Part shown: positions 34,091 through 41,624 of the stretch, piece by piece | Layout: every line of letters starts with the position of its first letter | Numbering within the stretch: position 1 is the first letter of the stretch | Assembly: GCA_005502875.1 (NCBI GenBank) | Contig: SCMV01000009.1 | Location: 1-64,000 of the forward strand | Origin: Comamonadaceae bacterium 2PF | GTDB lineage: Bacteria > Pseudomonadota > Gammaproteobacteria > Burkholderiales > Burkholderiaceae_C | Length of the DNA stretch: 64,000 bases | Direction of reading: 5' to 3' | Program-made: the position numbers and the translations under genes | The notes under the pieces: generated by a model | What the model was told of the DNA's origin: nothing | The model's input: only the letters and a program-made list of their open reading frames with translations | The model's database searches: none

Positions 34091-34885
34091 ATGGCAAAGA
34101 AAGAAAAGCTCCCAGGTCTGTGCATGTTCTGTGGCCGAACAGGGGTAACGAAACAGCATATGTGGCCTGACTGGCTAGGCTCTGTTCTTCCGCGAGAAGG
34201 GGCTGAACACACGCAGTTCATCACGCGGACTCATTTTCCAACACCAGACAAATTCGTGATTTCCCCTGACATTCAATTTAAAAGAGGGCCGGTTGGCTCA
34301 CGAAAAATAAGAAAAGTATGCGGCAAGTGCAACTCTGGATGGATGAGCGTTCTGGAGAATCAGGCAAAACCAGCGCTTACTGCGATGGTTCGAGACGAAG
34401 AATTTAATATTCCACCAGAATTGCAGCGAATATTATCTGCATGGGCTGCGATGACAACCATTGTAGCTGAATGCACCGATCCGCTATCTCAAGCCATTCC
34501 ACCTCAGGATCGAATTGTGTTGATGGACTCGTTAAATCCGCCAGAGCACTGGAGAATTTGGTTTGGGAGATATCGAGGTCAGGATTGGAAGCAACGGTAT
34601 CATCATGGTGGAATGCTCGTCGCCAGATCACTGGCAGAGGCGCCCAAGTATGGCGGCGTACCAAATACTCAAGCATCGACGTTTGTTGTTGGTCACATGT
34701 TGATGTACGCATGCAGCTCGACCGTAATGAGCCCAGACACCCATCTCGTGCCGGCACTAGCGAGCAAACTGGCTCGCGTTTGGCCGATATCAGACAGAGT
34801 TTTCGCATGGCCGCCTGTTGATGTTTTGGGTGATGAAGAGGTGAAATGGCTGTCTGACGATATTTACAGCCGCTGCATTGCTTAG
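34091..34885 (+). CDS. HNH-like zinc-finger protein of an AT-rich island
   Basis: A 264-residue protein with two cysteine pairs: CMFCG (11-14) with a following KQHMWPDWL, and VCGKCNSGWMSVLEN (77-80). The CxxC, H, CxxCN layout is that of HNH endonuclease-like zinc folds of the McrA kind, though a full catalytic HNH is not evident. The remainder is helical with TrpIle-rich stretches (HWRIWFGRYRGQDWKQRYHHGG). Codon use is AT-rich and unlike all neighbours, so recent horizontal acquisition is likely. It stands alone on the plus strand. A DNA-targeting or defence role is possible; not shown. Confidence 0.68.
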   Translation: MAKKEKLPGLCMFCGRTGVTKQHMWPDWLGSVLPREGAEHTQFITRTHFPTPDKFVISPDIQFKRGPVGSRKIRKVCGKCNSGWMSVLENQAKPALTAMVRDEEFNIPPELQRILSAWAAMTTIVAECTDPLSQAIPPQDRIVLMDSLNPPEHWRIWFGRYRGQDWKQRYHHGGMLVARSLAEAPKYGGVPNTQASTFVVGHMLMYACSSTVMSPDTHLVPALASKLARVWPISDRVFAWPPVDVLGDEEVKWLSDDIYSRCIA

Positions 34886-35134
34886 ATAAAAACCTGTTGA
34901 AGAGGCCTAAATATTCCCTCTTGTCGATACCCTTAGATGACATTTGAAGTCATGCGTTACCTCGCTGACTTAATCAGCTGACGCTCTACTCGCCTATATT
35001 TGGCCGCGACATCCACACATCGGCCCTTGCTGCCCGGCTGTCACCCCACTGTCGCCCCACTGTCGTGCCCCTGTCGTGGCGCTTTCCGCCCCGTTGCCCC
35101 AACCTCACCCCCGTGATGACAAGGACTCATTTCC
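34886..35134. other. Spacer between the AT-rich gene and the XRE regulator, with an 11-bp tandem array
   Basis: The first half is AT-rich like the preceding gene; composition returns to GC-rich around 35,000. CTGTC occurs at 35038, 35049, 35060 and 35071, exactly 11 bases apart, inside repeats of CCCCACTGTCG. It ends 58 bases before the XRE gene. Confidence 0.6.
35033..35076 (+). repeat. Four tandem 11-bp repeats (consensus CCCCACTGTCG)
   Basis: The units are CCCGGCTGTCA (35033-35043), CCCCACTGTCG (35044-35054), CCCCACTGTCG (35055-35065) and TGCCCCTGTCG (35066-35076). All keep CTGTC in the same helical phase. The position just upstream of a helix-turn-helix gene suggests an operator array for autoregulation. 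Confidence 0.75.
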
Positions 35135-35626
35135 ATGAACATTCAGAAATTGCGCCTGCAACGGGGTTGGTCTCAACAGCAACTCGCTGAACTGAGCGGG
35201 CTCAGCTCGCGCACGATCCAGCGCATTGAAAACGGGCAACCCGCCAGCGCCGAGTCCCTCAAATCACTGGCGTCGGTCTTCGAGATCGACTTCACCACCC
35301 TCACCAGTGAGCCCGACATGAGCGCAACAGCCACCGCCACCGCAACAGCCGCCACCCAGGCCCAGCAAGACGAACAACTCGCCCTCGCGAGGGTTCGCAA
35401 AATCCGCGGCTTCTACATCCACCTGACGCAGTACGTCGTGGTCATCACCGTGCTGGCCGTCATCAACCTGGTGACGCACCCGTCCAAGCTGTGGTTCTTC
35501 TGGCCGGCCTTGGGCTGGGGCATTGGCGTGCTGGCGCACGCCGCCGCCACGTTCGAGTTCATCCCCTTCTTCGGGGCGGAGTGGGAGCGCAAGCAGGTTG
35601 AAAAGCAGCTCGGGCGCCCGCTCTGA
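35135..35626 (+). CDS. XRE-type helix-turn-helix protein with C-terminal 2TM domain
   Basis: A 163-residue membrane-bound regulator. The helix-turn-helix occupies residues 1-57 (LRLQRGWSQQQLAELSGLSSRTIQRIENG). An Ala/Thr-rich linker leads to a 2TM domain (FYIHLTQYVVVITVLAVINLV and WFFWPALGWGIGVLAHAAATF). Such proteins are DNA-binding domains tethered to the membrane; the 2TM part may sense lipids or partner proteins. AAGGA precedes the ATG. The next two genes encode envelope proteins and may form an operon with it. A repeat array upstream may be its operator. Confidence 0.88.
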   Translation: MNIQKLRLQRGWSQQQLAELSGLSSRTIQRIENGQPASAESLKSLASVFEIDFTTLTSEPDMSATATATATAATQAQQDEQLALARVRKIRGFYIHLTQYVVVITVLAVINLVTHPSKLWFFWPALGWGIGVLAHAAATFEFIPFFGAEWERKQVEKQLGRPL

Positions 35627-35671
35627 GCGATCATCGCCATTCGGCATTCTTTCAAAAACAGGGACGAAGCA

Positions 35672-36295
35672 ATGAAAAAACGATTCGCCGCATTGGCGTT
35701 GGCCATTTCTGCCAGCGCCATGGCCTGCAACGATCATGAACTGCAGCGCCCTGACGAGGCACTTCTGGTCGTGGAGTCCTCAGTCAGCACCGCGCAAGCG
35801 CAAGGCCCGATGTTGGTGACGGTCATCGGGCAACTCAAGAACACGACGGACGAGAAAATCGACAACCTGGTGCTGGAGGCCAGGCTGACCGATGCGGCCG
35901 GCAAGGTGATTGATGTCCTGAGCGAACCCGTCTATGGCTTGGTTGTTCCCCCGGGTGAGCAGGTTTCTTTTCGTCTGCAAGGTGCGGCGGCAACAACGCA
36001 TGCGACCTATGCCAACGCACAGGTTCGAGTGGTCAGTGCCGAGTCTCACGCCAAGGAGTCGGGCAGCTCATCCCCTGCTCGGAAGAACCAGTGGGTGGAC
36101 CTCGCCGTGTCGTGGGGCCCGATGCTGCTGCTCGTTCTGGTTTGGATCTATTTGACGCGCAAGCACAGCGGGAAGGGCTCGTACCAGGACAAATTGCTCA
36201 ATGCGATGAATGAGCAGACCGCATTGCTGACGCGGCAAAGTGCTGCAGTCGAAGCCATGGCGGCGGCATTGAGCGCAAACAGAAAGCCTGAGTGA
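35672..36295 (+). CDS. Exported FxLYD-like protein with C-terminal membrane helix
   Basis: A 207-residue protein. A signal peptide (KKRFAALALAISASAMAC) ends at a cysteine but lacks a proper lipobox leucine, so lipoprotein status is doubtful. A beta-sandwich follows (VTVIGQLKNTTDEKIDNLVLEARLTDAAGKVID, VVPPGEQVSFRLQG), typical of FxLYD-type domains. A transmembrane helix (WGPMLLLVLVWIYLT, about 148-162) and a basic/helical tail end it. Function unknown. It lies 45 bases after the XRE-2TM gene with a GGGA-type ribosome site. Confidence 0.72.
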   Translation: MKKRFAALALAISASAMACNDHELQRPDEALLVVESSVSTAQAQGPMLVTVIGQLKNTTDEKIDNLVLEARLTDAAGKVIDVLSEPVYGLVVPPGEQVSFRLQGAAATTHATYANAQVRVVSAESHAKESGSSSPARKNQWVDLAVSWGPMLLLVLVWIYLTRKHSGKGSYQDKLLNAMNEQTALLTRQSAAVEAMAAALSANRKPE

Positions 36296-36383
36296 GCGGG
36301 CGCCTAGCAGGCGGCTGCTCGCGCCATTCCAAGCAAAGAGAGAAGCATCCAACAAGCTGCGCTGAAAGAAGGATCAGGCATCC

Positions 36384-37202
36384 ATGAATGCAAACAGGCG
36401 TCGTTCGCCGCAAGTGACACGCGCTCAGGCCCTGGCGCGGGTGGAGTCCCGCCTTCGACGCCATGGCTTCCCCCGGCTTCAGATGCTGTTCCTGGTCTCG
36501 TTGACCGGGGTGTTTGGCCTGCTGTCCTCTTACTGCATGCTGAGCCTGGGCCTGGACGCCATGGCCCTTCGCTACCCGCTGGCGCTGGCCTGCGCGTACC
36601 TGTTCTTCCTCTTTCTGATCTGGCTGTGGCTGCGCACGAACGCGCAGGACTACCAGGACATCCCGGATCTGACGGACCTCGGGCCATCGGATGCGGGCTG
36701 CGCACCGCCGGCTGACTGCACGAGCGGCGGCGGAGGTGATTTCGCGGGAGGTGGCGCGACGGGGTCGTTCGACTCCGCATCGGTCACATCCAACGCCGCG
36801 CACGAAGGCGCTGGCAAGGCCCTCGCTGAAGCCGCCGGCAGCATCGGCGAGGCCGAGGAATTTGCCATCCCCTTGGCGGTCATCGCCATCGCCGTGGCCC
36901 TCGCCGCCGGGCTGGTTTTTGCCTCGCTGTACGTCGTCTACATCGCGCCGGTGCTGTTTGCCGAGGTGCTGCTGGACGGCGTGCTGGCCTACGCGCTCTT
37001 CAGGCGCCTGAGGTCCGAAGACCGGCGCCACTGGCTCACCAGCGCTGTGCGGTCCACCTTTGCCCCTTTTGCCTTGACCGCCGTCTTCGTTGCCTTGTCG
37101 GGGTGGGCCATGACCTGGTATGCCCCGGAGGCCTCCTCCATCGGGCAAGTCGTCGAGCACGCGAGCGGGCAGGCGGGGACCCCGCACGATCCAGCGCGTT
37201 GA
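36384..37202 (+). CDS. Unknown membrane protein with Gly/Ser-rich loop
   Basis: A 272-residue protein with two N-terminal membrane helices (QMLFLVSLTGVFGLLSSYCML, LALACAYLFFLFLIWLWL), a Cys-containing Gly-rich loop (DAGCAPPADCTSGGGGDFAGGG), and two or three more helices (FAIPLAVIAIAVALAAGLVFAS, FAPFALTAVFVALSGWAM). No family is recognised. The last codons overlap the sequence that resembles the XRE gene (37183-37211), so its C-terminus may have been made by a duplication or insertion. AAGGATC precedes the ATG at 36384. Likely co-transcribed with the two genes before it. Confidence 0.65.
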   Translation: MNANRRRSPQVTRAQALARVESRLRRHGFPRLQMLFLVSLTGVFGLLSSYCMLSLGLDAMALRYPLALACAYLFFLFLIWLWLRTNAQDYQDIPDLTDLGPSDAGCAPPADCTSGGGGDFAGGGATGSFDSASVTSNAAHEGAGKALAEAAGSIGEAEEFAIPLAVIAIAVALAAGLVFASLYVVYIAPVLFAEVLLDGVLAYALFRRLRSEDRRHWLTSAVRSTFAPFALTAVFVALSGWAMTWYAPEASSIGQVVEHASGQAGTPHDPAR

Positions 37203-37211
37203 CAACGGGCA
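37183..37211 (+). pseudogene. Decayed fragment of an XRE helix-turn-helix gene
   Basis: The 29 bases match 35210-35238 of the XRE-2TM gene at 27 positions. In the frame read from 37120 they encode PRTIQRVDNGHA, against SRTIQRIENGQP in the intact gene. No other clear HTH sequence or start surrounds it, and the membrane-protein stop lies inside it. It is most simply a relic of a second XRE copy or a small local duplication; chance convergence on a common HTH motif is possible but less likely at the DNA level. Confidence 0.45.
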
Positions 37212-37406
37212 CGCTGCAGCACGTGCGGCTCACCCCTTTCTTCGGCGCGCGGCTCGGCGCGTCGCGCGAGCTCCCCTTCGGGCAATCCCACCCCCGACTT
37301 CGGCGCCCCGCTGTCATCCGGCCGCCACCGCTGCGGGTGAGAATTTGGCGTGCCATGCCAAAGTTCGTGGCGCAACAACCATTCACAAACCCAGAGGGAT
37401 CCCACC

Positions 37407-38003
37407 ATGGCCATCAAGCCTGCATTCGCCGTTGCCGCAGCGGCACTCGCATCGCTCGCCTTTGCTTCAGCTGCCCAAGCCGAGCTTCAGACCTGGCGCC
37501 TCACGGCCACGTCTTACCAGGTGGAGAGCGGCTTCACCCCGCCATCCTTCATTGAACTCGGCAAGAGCTTCACCGTCGATTACGTGATCGACACGCAGGC
37601 GTCGTCATGGGGCGGCGGGGCCGACCTGTTCACTGGCGCAGTGAAGTCCTTCACCATCAACGGCGTCACTTCCGAGTCTGGCGGCTACGTCCTGGCCTTT
37701 GACGGCTTGAACGCCATCAACACCGGGCCCAACGGCGTGCGCCTCGACGGCATCGACTTCATCTCCTTCAACAACTTCGCCGGGGGCAACAAGGCCGACG
37801 TTGCTTTGGCGCTGAAGGGCTTCGCGACCGCGGTTCCCCTCAACGACACCGACCTGCGGGTGGACTTTGCTGACATGAGCGTCTATGCCAGCCCGACGTC
37901 GTTCGTCATGACGTCGTCCGTGCCCGAGCCCTCGGCCGCCTGGCTGCTGCTCGTGGGCCTGCCTTGGCTCGCCGTGAACCGCAAGCGCCTGAGCGCACGC
38001 TGA
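37407..38003 (+). CDS. PEP-CTERM secreted protein, copy 1 of 3
   Basis: A 198-residue protein. A signal peptide (AVAAAALASLAFASAAQAE) is followed by a strand-rich domain beginning ELQTWRLTATSYQV, with the shared FTVDYVIDTQ and VKSFTINGV segments. It ends with a PEP-CTERM sorting signal: VPEPSAAWLLLVGLPWLA, then NRKRLSAR. The signal directs sorting by an exosortase and often goes with exopolysaccharide production; no exosortase is in the window. It is the first of three tandem paralogues, starting MAIKP like the others. Function unknown. Confidence 0.85.
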   Translation: MAIKPAFAVAAAALASLAFASAAQAELQTWRLTATSYQVESGFTPPSFIELGKSFTVDYVIDTQASSWGGGADLFTGAVKSFTINGVTSESGGYVLAFDGLNAINTGPNGVRLDGIDFISFNNFAGGNKADVALALKGFATAVPLNDTDLRVDFADMSVYASPTSFVMTSSVPEPSAAWLLLVGLPWLAVNRKRLSAR

Positions 38004-38018
38004 ATCACGCAGCAAATC

Positions 38019-38042
38019 GAGAGCCCGCCACTCAGGGCTCTC
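38019..38042 (+). repeat. Spacer hairpin between PEP-CTERM copies 1 and 2
   Basis: GAGAGCCC (38019-38026), 8-base loop GCCACTCA, GGGCTCTC (38035-38042): a perfect 8-bp stem 16 bases after the stop codon. A near-identical structure follows copy 2. No T-run; an mRNA-stabilising or weak terminator role is possible. Confidence 0.6.
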
Positions 38043-38072
38043 CAACACACCAAACCATTCAGGGAGCCCACC

Positions 38073-38672
38073 ATGGCCATCAAGCCCGCATCCGTTTTTG
38101 CCGCCGCCATTGCTTCGCTTGCCTTCGCTGCACCCGCCCAAGCCGAGCTCCAGACCTGGAGCCTCACGGGCACGGCCTACGAGGTCAGCGAGGGTTTCAC
38201 CGCCCCGGCGTTCGCGGAGGTCGGCAAGACCTTCCGGATCGACTACGTGATCGACATCCAGACGCCGTCTCTCGAAGGCTGGTCAGGTCACTTTGACGGT
38301 GCGGTCAAGTCGTTCACCATCAATGGCCTCACGTCTCTGTCCGAGGGCTACGTCGTCAGCGTGAACGACGGTGGCTTGAACGGCATCAACACCTGGCCCA
38401 TCGACGCGCGCAGCGATGGCATCGACTTCATTTCGTTCTTCAACCTCGAAGCGACGTCCCACTCGGACGTTGCTTCGACCCTGAAGGACCTTGCGACGTT
38501 TGCCCCCACCAGCTCGACCTTCTTGCGAGTGGACTTTGGCGACAACAGCGTCTGGGCGCAGCCGACGTCGTTCGTGATGACGTCGTCCGTGCCCGAGCCG
38601 TCGGCTGCATGGCTGCTGTTGGTGGGCTTGCCGGCGCTCGCCTTGGGTCGCAAGCGCCTCAGCGCAAGCTGA
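38073..38672 (+). CDS. PEP-CTERM secreted protein, copy 2 of 3
   Basis: A 199-residue paralogue of the preceding gene. It shares the MAIKP start, the AELQTWSLTGTAYEV opening, FRIDYVIDIQ, VKSFTINGL, DGIDFISFFNL and the same PEP-CTERM end (VPEPSAAWLLLVGLPALA, RKRLSAS). The upstream bases CAGGGAGCCCACC before the ATG are almost the same as before copy 3, so the duplicated unit includes the ribosome-binding site and the spacer. Located 69 bases after copy 1. Confidence 0.85.
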   Translation: MAIKPASVFAAAIASLAFAAPAQAELQTWSLTGTAYEVSEGFTAPAFAEVGKTFRIDYVIDIQTPSLEGWSGHFDGAVKSFTINGLTSLSEGYVVSVNDGGLNGINTWPIDARSDGIDFISFFNLEATSHSDVASTLKDLATFAPTSSTFLRVDFGDNSVWAQPTSFVMTSSVPEPSAAWLLLVGLPALALGRKRLSAS

Positions 38673-38688
38673 AATCACGCGGCAAATC

Positions 38689-38712
38689 GAGGGCCCGCCA
38701 ATCAGGGCTCTC
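38689..38712 (+). repeat. Spacer hairpin between PEP-CTERM copies 2 and 3
   Basis: GAGGGCCC (38689-38696), loop GCCAATCA, GGGCTCTC (38705-38712). It is the same stem as at 38019-38042 with one A-to-G change that leaves a G-U pair in RNA, so pairing is kept. Confidence 0.6.
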
Positions 38713-38742
38713 CACCACCCCAAATCATTCAGGGAACCCACC

Positions 38743-39348
38743 ATGGCCATCAAGCCTGCATTCGCCGTTGCCGCGGCAGCCGGAACACTCGCCCTGCTCG
38801 CATTCGCCGCACCCGCTCAAGCCGAGCTCCAGACCTGGCGAATGACGGCCACGTCCATCAAGGTTGGCAATGACTTGCCTGGCCCCGCCTTCGTTGAAGT
38901 CGGCAAGAGCTTCGCCATCGATTTCGTGTTCGACACCCAGGTGCCAGCTTTAAATGGTTGGCCGGGCATGTTTGAAGGGGCGATCAAATCGTTCACCACC
39001 AACGGCATCAAGTCTCAAGCCGTGGGCGACATCCTGGCCGCCGGTGAAGGCATCAACGCCTTTGGCACCTGGCCCAGCGCCCCCCGCAGCGATGGGCTCA
39101 CCGACGTCTCCTTCCACAACTTCGACGCGGCTTTCCACCCCGACGTTGCCTCGGCCCTGAAGGAGTTTGCGACCTTCGCCCCCACCAGCTCGACCGGCCT
39201 GCAATTGATCTTCGTTGATGTGACCGTTTATGCCCAGCCGACGTCGTTCGTCATGATGTCCTCCGTGCCCGAACCCTCGGCCGCCTGGCTGCTGCTCGTG
39301 GGCCTGCCTTGGCTCGCCCTGAAAAGAAGCCGCGTGAGCGCCGCCTGA
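38743..39348 (+). CDS. PEP-CTERM secreted protein, copy 3 of 3
   Basis: A 201-residue paralogue of the two preceding genes: signal peptide, AELQTWRMTATSIKV, FAIDFVFDTQ, IKSFTTNGI, and VPEPSAAWLLLVGLPWLA with a basic tail (KRSRVSAA). It is more diverged in the middle (AGEGINAFGTWPSAPRSDGLTDVSFHNF). A GC stem (GCGCCGC, CTGA, GCGGCGC at 39338-39355) spans the stop codon. Together the three genes form a tandem family with unknown role, perhaps matrix or surface proteins. Confidence 0.85.
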   Translation: MAIKPAFAVAAAAGTLALLAFAAPAQAELQTWRMTATSIKVGNDLPGPAFVEVGKSFAIDFVFDTQVPALNGWPGMFEGAIKSFTTNGIKSQAVGDILAAGEGINAFGTWPSAPRSDGLTDVSFHNFDAAFHPDVASALKEFATFAPTSSTGLQLIFVDVTVYAQPTSFVMMSSVPEPSAAWLLLVGLPWLALKRSRVSAA

Positions 39349-39377
39349 GCGGCGCCCCCGGCGGGCCTCTTCAACGC

Positions 39378-39977
39378 TCAGGAGCGCCGGGCTTGACGTC
39401 GGCTGATCGCCCACGTCATGACCAGGCCGCCTGCGGCCAGCAGCAAGGCATTGGCTTCCGGAACGGAGGGCAAGGGCTGGTTGAAGACGAATTGAATCGC
39501 CTCCGAGCCTGTTGACTCGAACGAAATCACTTCGGTGTGCCACACGCCAGGGCCGGATTTGCTTGCTTTGCGGTCGTACAAGGAGCTGTAGTCTTCTTGC
39601 ATGTCCCAGAAGTACTGATCCGTGTTTGCGGAGGCCCAGCACCCCATTCCGATGCAGTGGAAGTAGTTCCAGGACGAGACCTGTGTGTCAGCGCCTGCCG
39701 TCACCTCCAGCTTGGTGGTGCCAGCGGCCTCATAGAAATACGTCTGCCCCGGGGCAAGGTAGTCCTGCGCCACGAAGGAGAACGTCACGCCAGGGAGGTC
39801 GATGGGGAGGTAGTACTGATCTTCAGGTTCATAGGCCCCATGAAAGAACTCCGTGAGTCGGTTGCCGACGTAGGTGTATTTGACCGCCTGGCCGGCTTCA
39901 AGGGCCGCTTGCGCATGGGGCGCAGCCAAGGTTGCGCAGGCCAAGGTGATCGCGCTGAGGAGGTGGCGTGTGAACAT
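39378..39977 (-). CDS. PEP-CTERM-like exported protein, unrelated to the triplet
   Basis: A 199-residue protein with a signal peptide (LLSAITLACATLAAPHAQAA), a strand-rich domain (VKYTYVGNRLTEFF, GVTFSFVAQDYLAPGQTYFY, a CIGMGC pair) and a C-terminal PEP-CTERM-type end: SVPEANALLLAAGGLVMTWAI then SRRQARRS. The core motif is VPEA rather than VPEP. It points toward the triplet and ends 29 bases from copy 3, so the two units converge. A GGGAAA-type ribosome site precedes the ATG at 39977. Function unknown. Confidence 0.8.
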   Translation of the reverse strand: MFTRHLLSAITLACATLAAPHAQAALEAGQAVKYTYVGNRLTEFFHGAYEPEDQYYLPIDLPGVTFSFVAQDYLAPGQTYFYEAAGTTKLEVTAGADTQVSSWNYFHCIGMGCWASANTDQYFWDMQEDYSSLYDRKASKSGPGVWHTEVISFESTGSEAIQFVFNQPLPSVPEANALLLAAGGLVMTWAISRRQARRS

Positions 39978-40090
39978 GATTTCCCTTTGATTGGTTGTGA
40001 TGCGGAGCGCCATGAACGATGTCATGGGCGCGTGGCCACTTTATGACCAACCCGCCCAAGTAGCCACCTCGCGCACTCGCCAAAGCACCC

Positions 40091-40112
40091 CTTGTAGTGC
40101 CAGCCCTACAAG
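40091..40112. promoter_or_regulatory. Inverted repeat upstream of the cyanate operon
   Basis: CTTGTAG (40091-40097), eight bases, CTACAAG (40106-40112): a perfect 7-bp dyad 105 bases before the first gene. No regulator gene lies beside it. It may be the operator for a nitrogen or cyanate-responsive factor encoded elsewhere. Confidence 0.5.
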
Positions 40113-40216
40113 CAAATCACACCCCCCCCGATCCCCAAAAACAAAGTCAATTCCTAAAGTGAGCTCCACCCGCCAAACGCCGGCACACAAGCCGGCCGCC
40201 CGCCCAGGAGCCCACG

Positions 40217-41611
40217 ATGAGTCACTTCGACCCCTACGACGCCGATCGCCCCCTTCGCCTGAGCTGCGCCTGTGGCGGTGACCACGCCCCGCAAGATCAC
40301 GACAGCGCTTCGCGCCAGCAGGCCATCGACACCCTCAAGGCCCGCAGCGAAACCGAGGCCTTCGAGGCCTATTCGCGCGACTTCATCGAAGCCAGCCTGG
40401 TCAAGGCCCTCTTTCCGCAGGAAGCCACCCGCCGCCGCTTCCTGCGCGCCGTGGGCAAAGGCACCGCCATGTCGGCCATCGCCAGCGTGCTGCCCGTGGC
40501 CAGCCTGCAAGCCATGGCGCAAGAGGCCGCCCCGCTTGAGAAGAAGCAACTCAAGATCGGCTTCATCCCCATCACCTGCGCCACCCCGCTGATCATGGCC
40601 CACCCCCTGGGCTTTTACAAAAAGCAGGGCCTGGACGTCAGCGTCGTCAAGACGGCCGGCTGGGCGCTCATCCGCGACAAGATGCTCAACAAGGAGTACG
40701 ACGCCACGCACTTCCTGTCGCCCATGCCGCTGTCGATGACCATGGGCCTGGGCTCGAATGCGAAGCCCATGCACGTGGCGACCATCCAGAACACCAACGG
40801 GCAGGCCATCACGCTGGCCAACAAGCACAAGGACAAGCGCGACCCGAAGATGTGGAAGGGCTTCAAGTTCGCCGTGCCCTTCGAGTACTCGATGCACAAC
40901 TTCCTGCTGCGCTACTACGTGGCCGAAGCCGGGCTGGACCCCGACAAGGACATCCAGATCCGCGTGGTGCCGCCGCCCGAGATGGTGGCCAACCTGCGCG
41001 CCGGCAACATCGACGGCTACCTGGGCCCCGACCCCTTCAACCAGCGCGCGGTGTTCGAAGAAATCGGCTTCATCCACATCCTCACCAAAGAGATCTGGGA
41101 CGGCCACCCCTGCTGCGCCTTCGGCACCAGCGCCGAGTTCATCCAGCAGAACCCCAACACCTTCGCGGCCCTGTACCGCGCGGTGCTGACGTCGGCCGCC
41201 ATGGCCCGCCAGGCCAAGAACCGCGAGCTCATCGCCAAGGTCATCTCGCCGCGCGAGTACCTCAACCAGCCCGAGGCCGTGCTGATGCAGGTGCTCACCG
41301 GCAAGTACGCCGACGGCCTGGGCAACGTCAAGAACGTGCCCGACCGCGCCGACTTCAACCCCATCCCCTGGCAGTCGATGGCGGTGTGGATGCTCACGCA
41401 GATGAAGCGCTGGGGCTACGTCAAGGGCGAGGTCAACTACAAGCAGCTGGCCGAGCAGGTCTTCCTGTTGACCGACGCCAAGAAGCAGATGAAGGCCCTG
41501 GGCGAGACCCCGCCCGAAGGCGCCTACCCCGGCTTCAAGGTCATGGGCAAGGCGTTCGACCCGGCCAAGCCCGAGGCCTACATCAGCAGCTTCGCCATCA
41601 AGCGCACCTGA
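40217..41611 (+). CDS. NrtA/CmpA-family ABC substrate-binding protein (probable cyanate)
   Basis: A 464-residue periplasmic-binding protein. An N-terminal leader of about 70 residues with CACGGDH precedes a twin-arginine signal (TRRRFLRAVGKGTAMSAIASVL). The mature domain starts KKQLKIGFIPITCATPLIMAHPLGFYKKQGLDV and has the NrtA marks (WDGHPCCAFG). The family binds nitrate, bicarbonate or cyanate. Cyanase at the end of the operon makes cyanate the best guess for the ligand. AGGAG lies 9 bases before the ATG. The cyanobacterial counterpart is CynA. Confidence 0.88.
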   Translation: MSHFDPYDADRPLRLSCACGGDHAPQDHDSASRQQAIDTLKARSETEAFEAYSRDFIEASLVKALFPQEATRRRFLRAVGKGTAMSAIASVLPVASLQAMAQEAAPLEKKQLKIGFIPITCATPLIMAHPLGFYKKQGLDVSVVKTAGWALIRDKMLNKEYDATHFLSPMPLSMTMGLGSNAKPMHVATIQNTNGQAITLANKHKDKRDPKMWKGFKFAVPFEYSMHNFLLRYYVAEAGLDPDKDIQIRVVPPPEMVANLRAGNIDGYLGPDPFNQRAVFEEIGFIHILTKEIWDGHPCCAFGTSAEFIQQNPNTFAALYRAVLTSAAMARQAKNRELIAKVISPREYLNQPEAVLMQVLTGKYADGLGNVKNVPDRADFNPIPWQSMAVWMLTQMKRWGYVKGEVNYKQLAEQVFLLTDAKKQMKALGETPPEGAYPGFKVMGKAFDPAKPEAYISSFAIKRT

Positions 41612-41624
41612 AGGCAGAGCAACC

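Noticed and set aside
34404-34943. 179-codon minus-strand open frame over the HNH-like gene
   Set aside because: No ribosome site or similarity. The plus-strand frame has zinc pairs in a sensible order.
35720-35750. Lipoprotein signal in the FxLYD-like protein
   Set aside because: The cysteine follows AMA rather than a Leu-containing lipobox, so an ordinary signal peptide is as likely.
39338-39355. GC stem at the end of PEP-CTERM copy 3 as a terminator
   Set aside because: The stem includes the stop codon and has no T-run. Stems like this are common in such GC-rich DNA.
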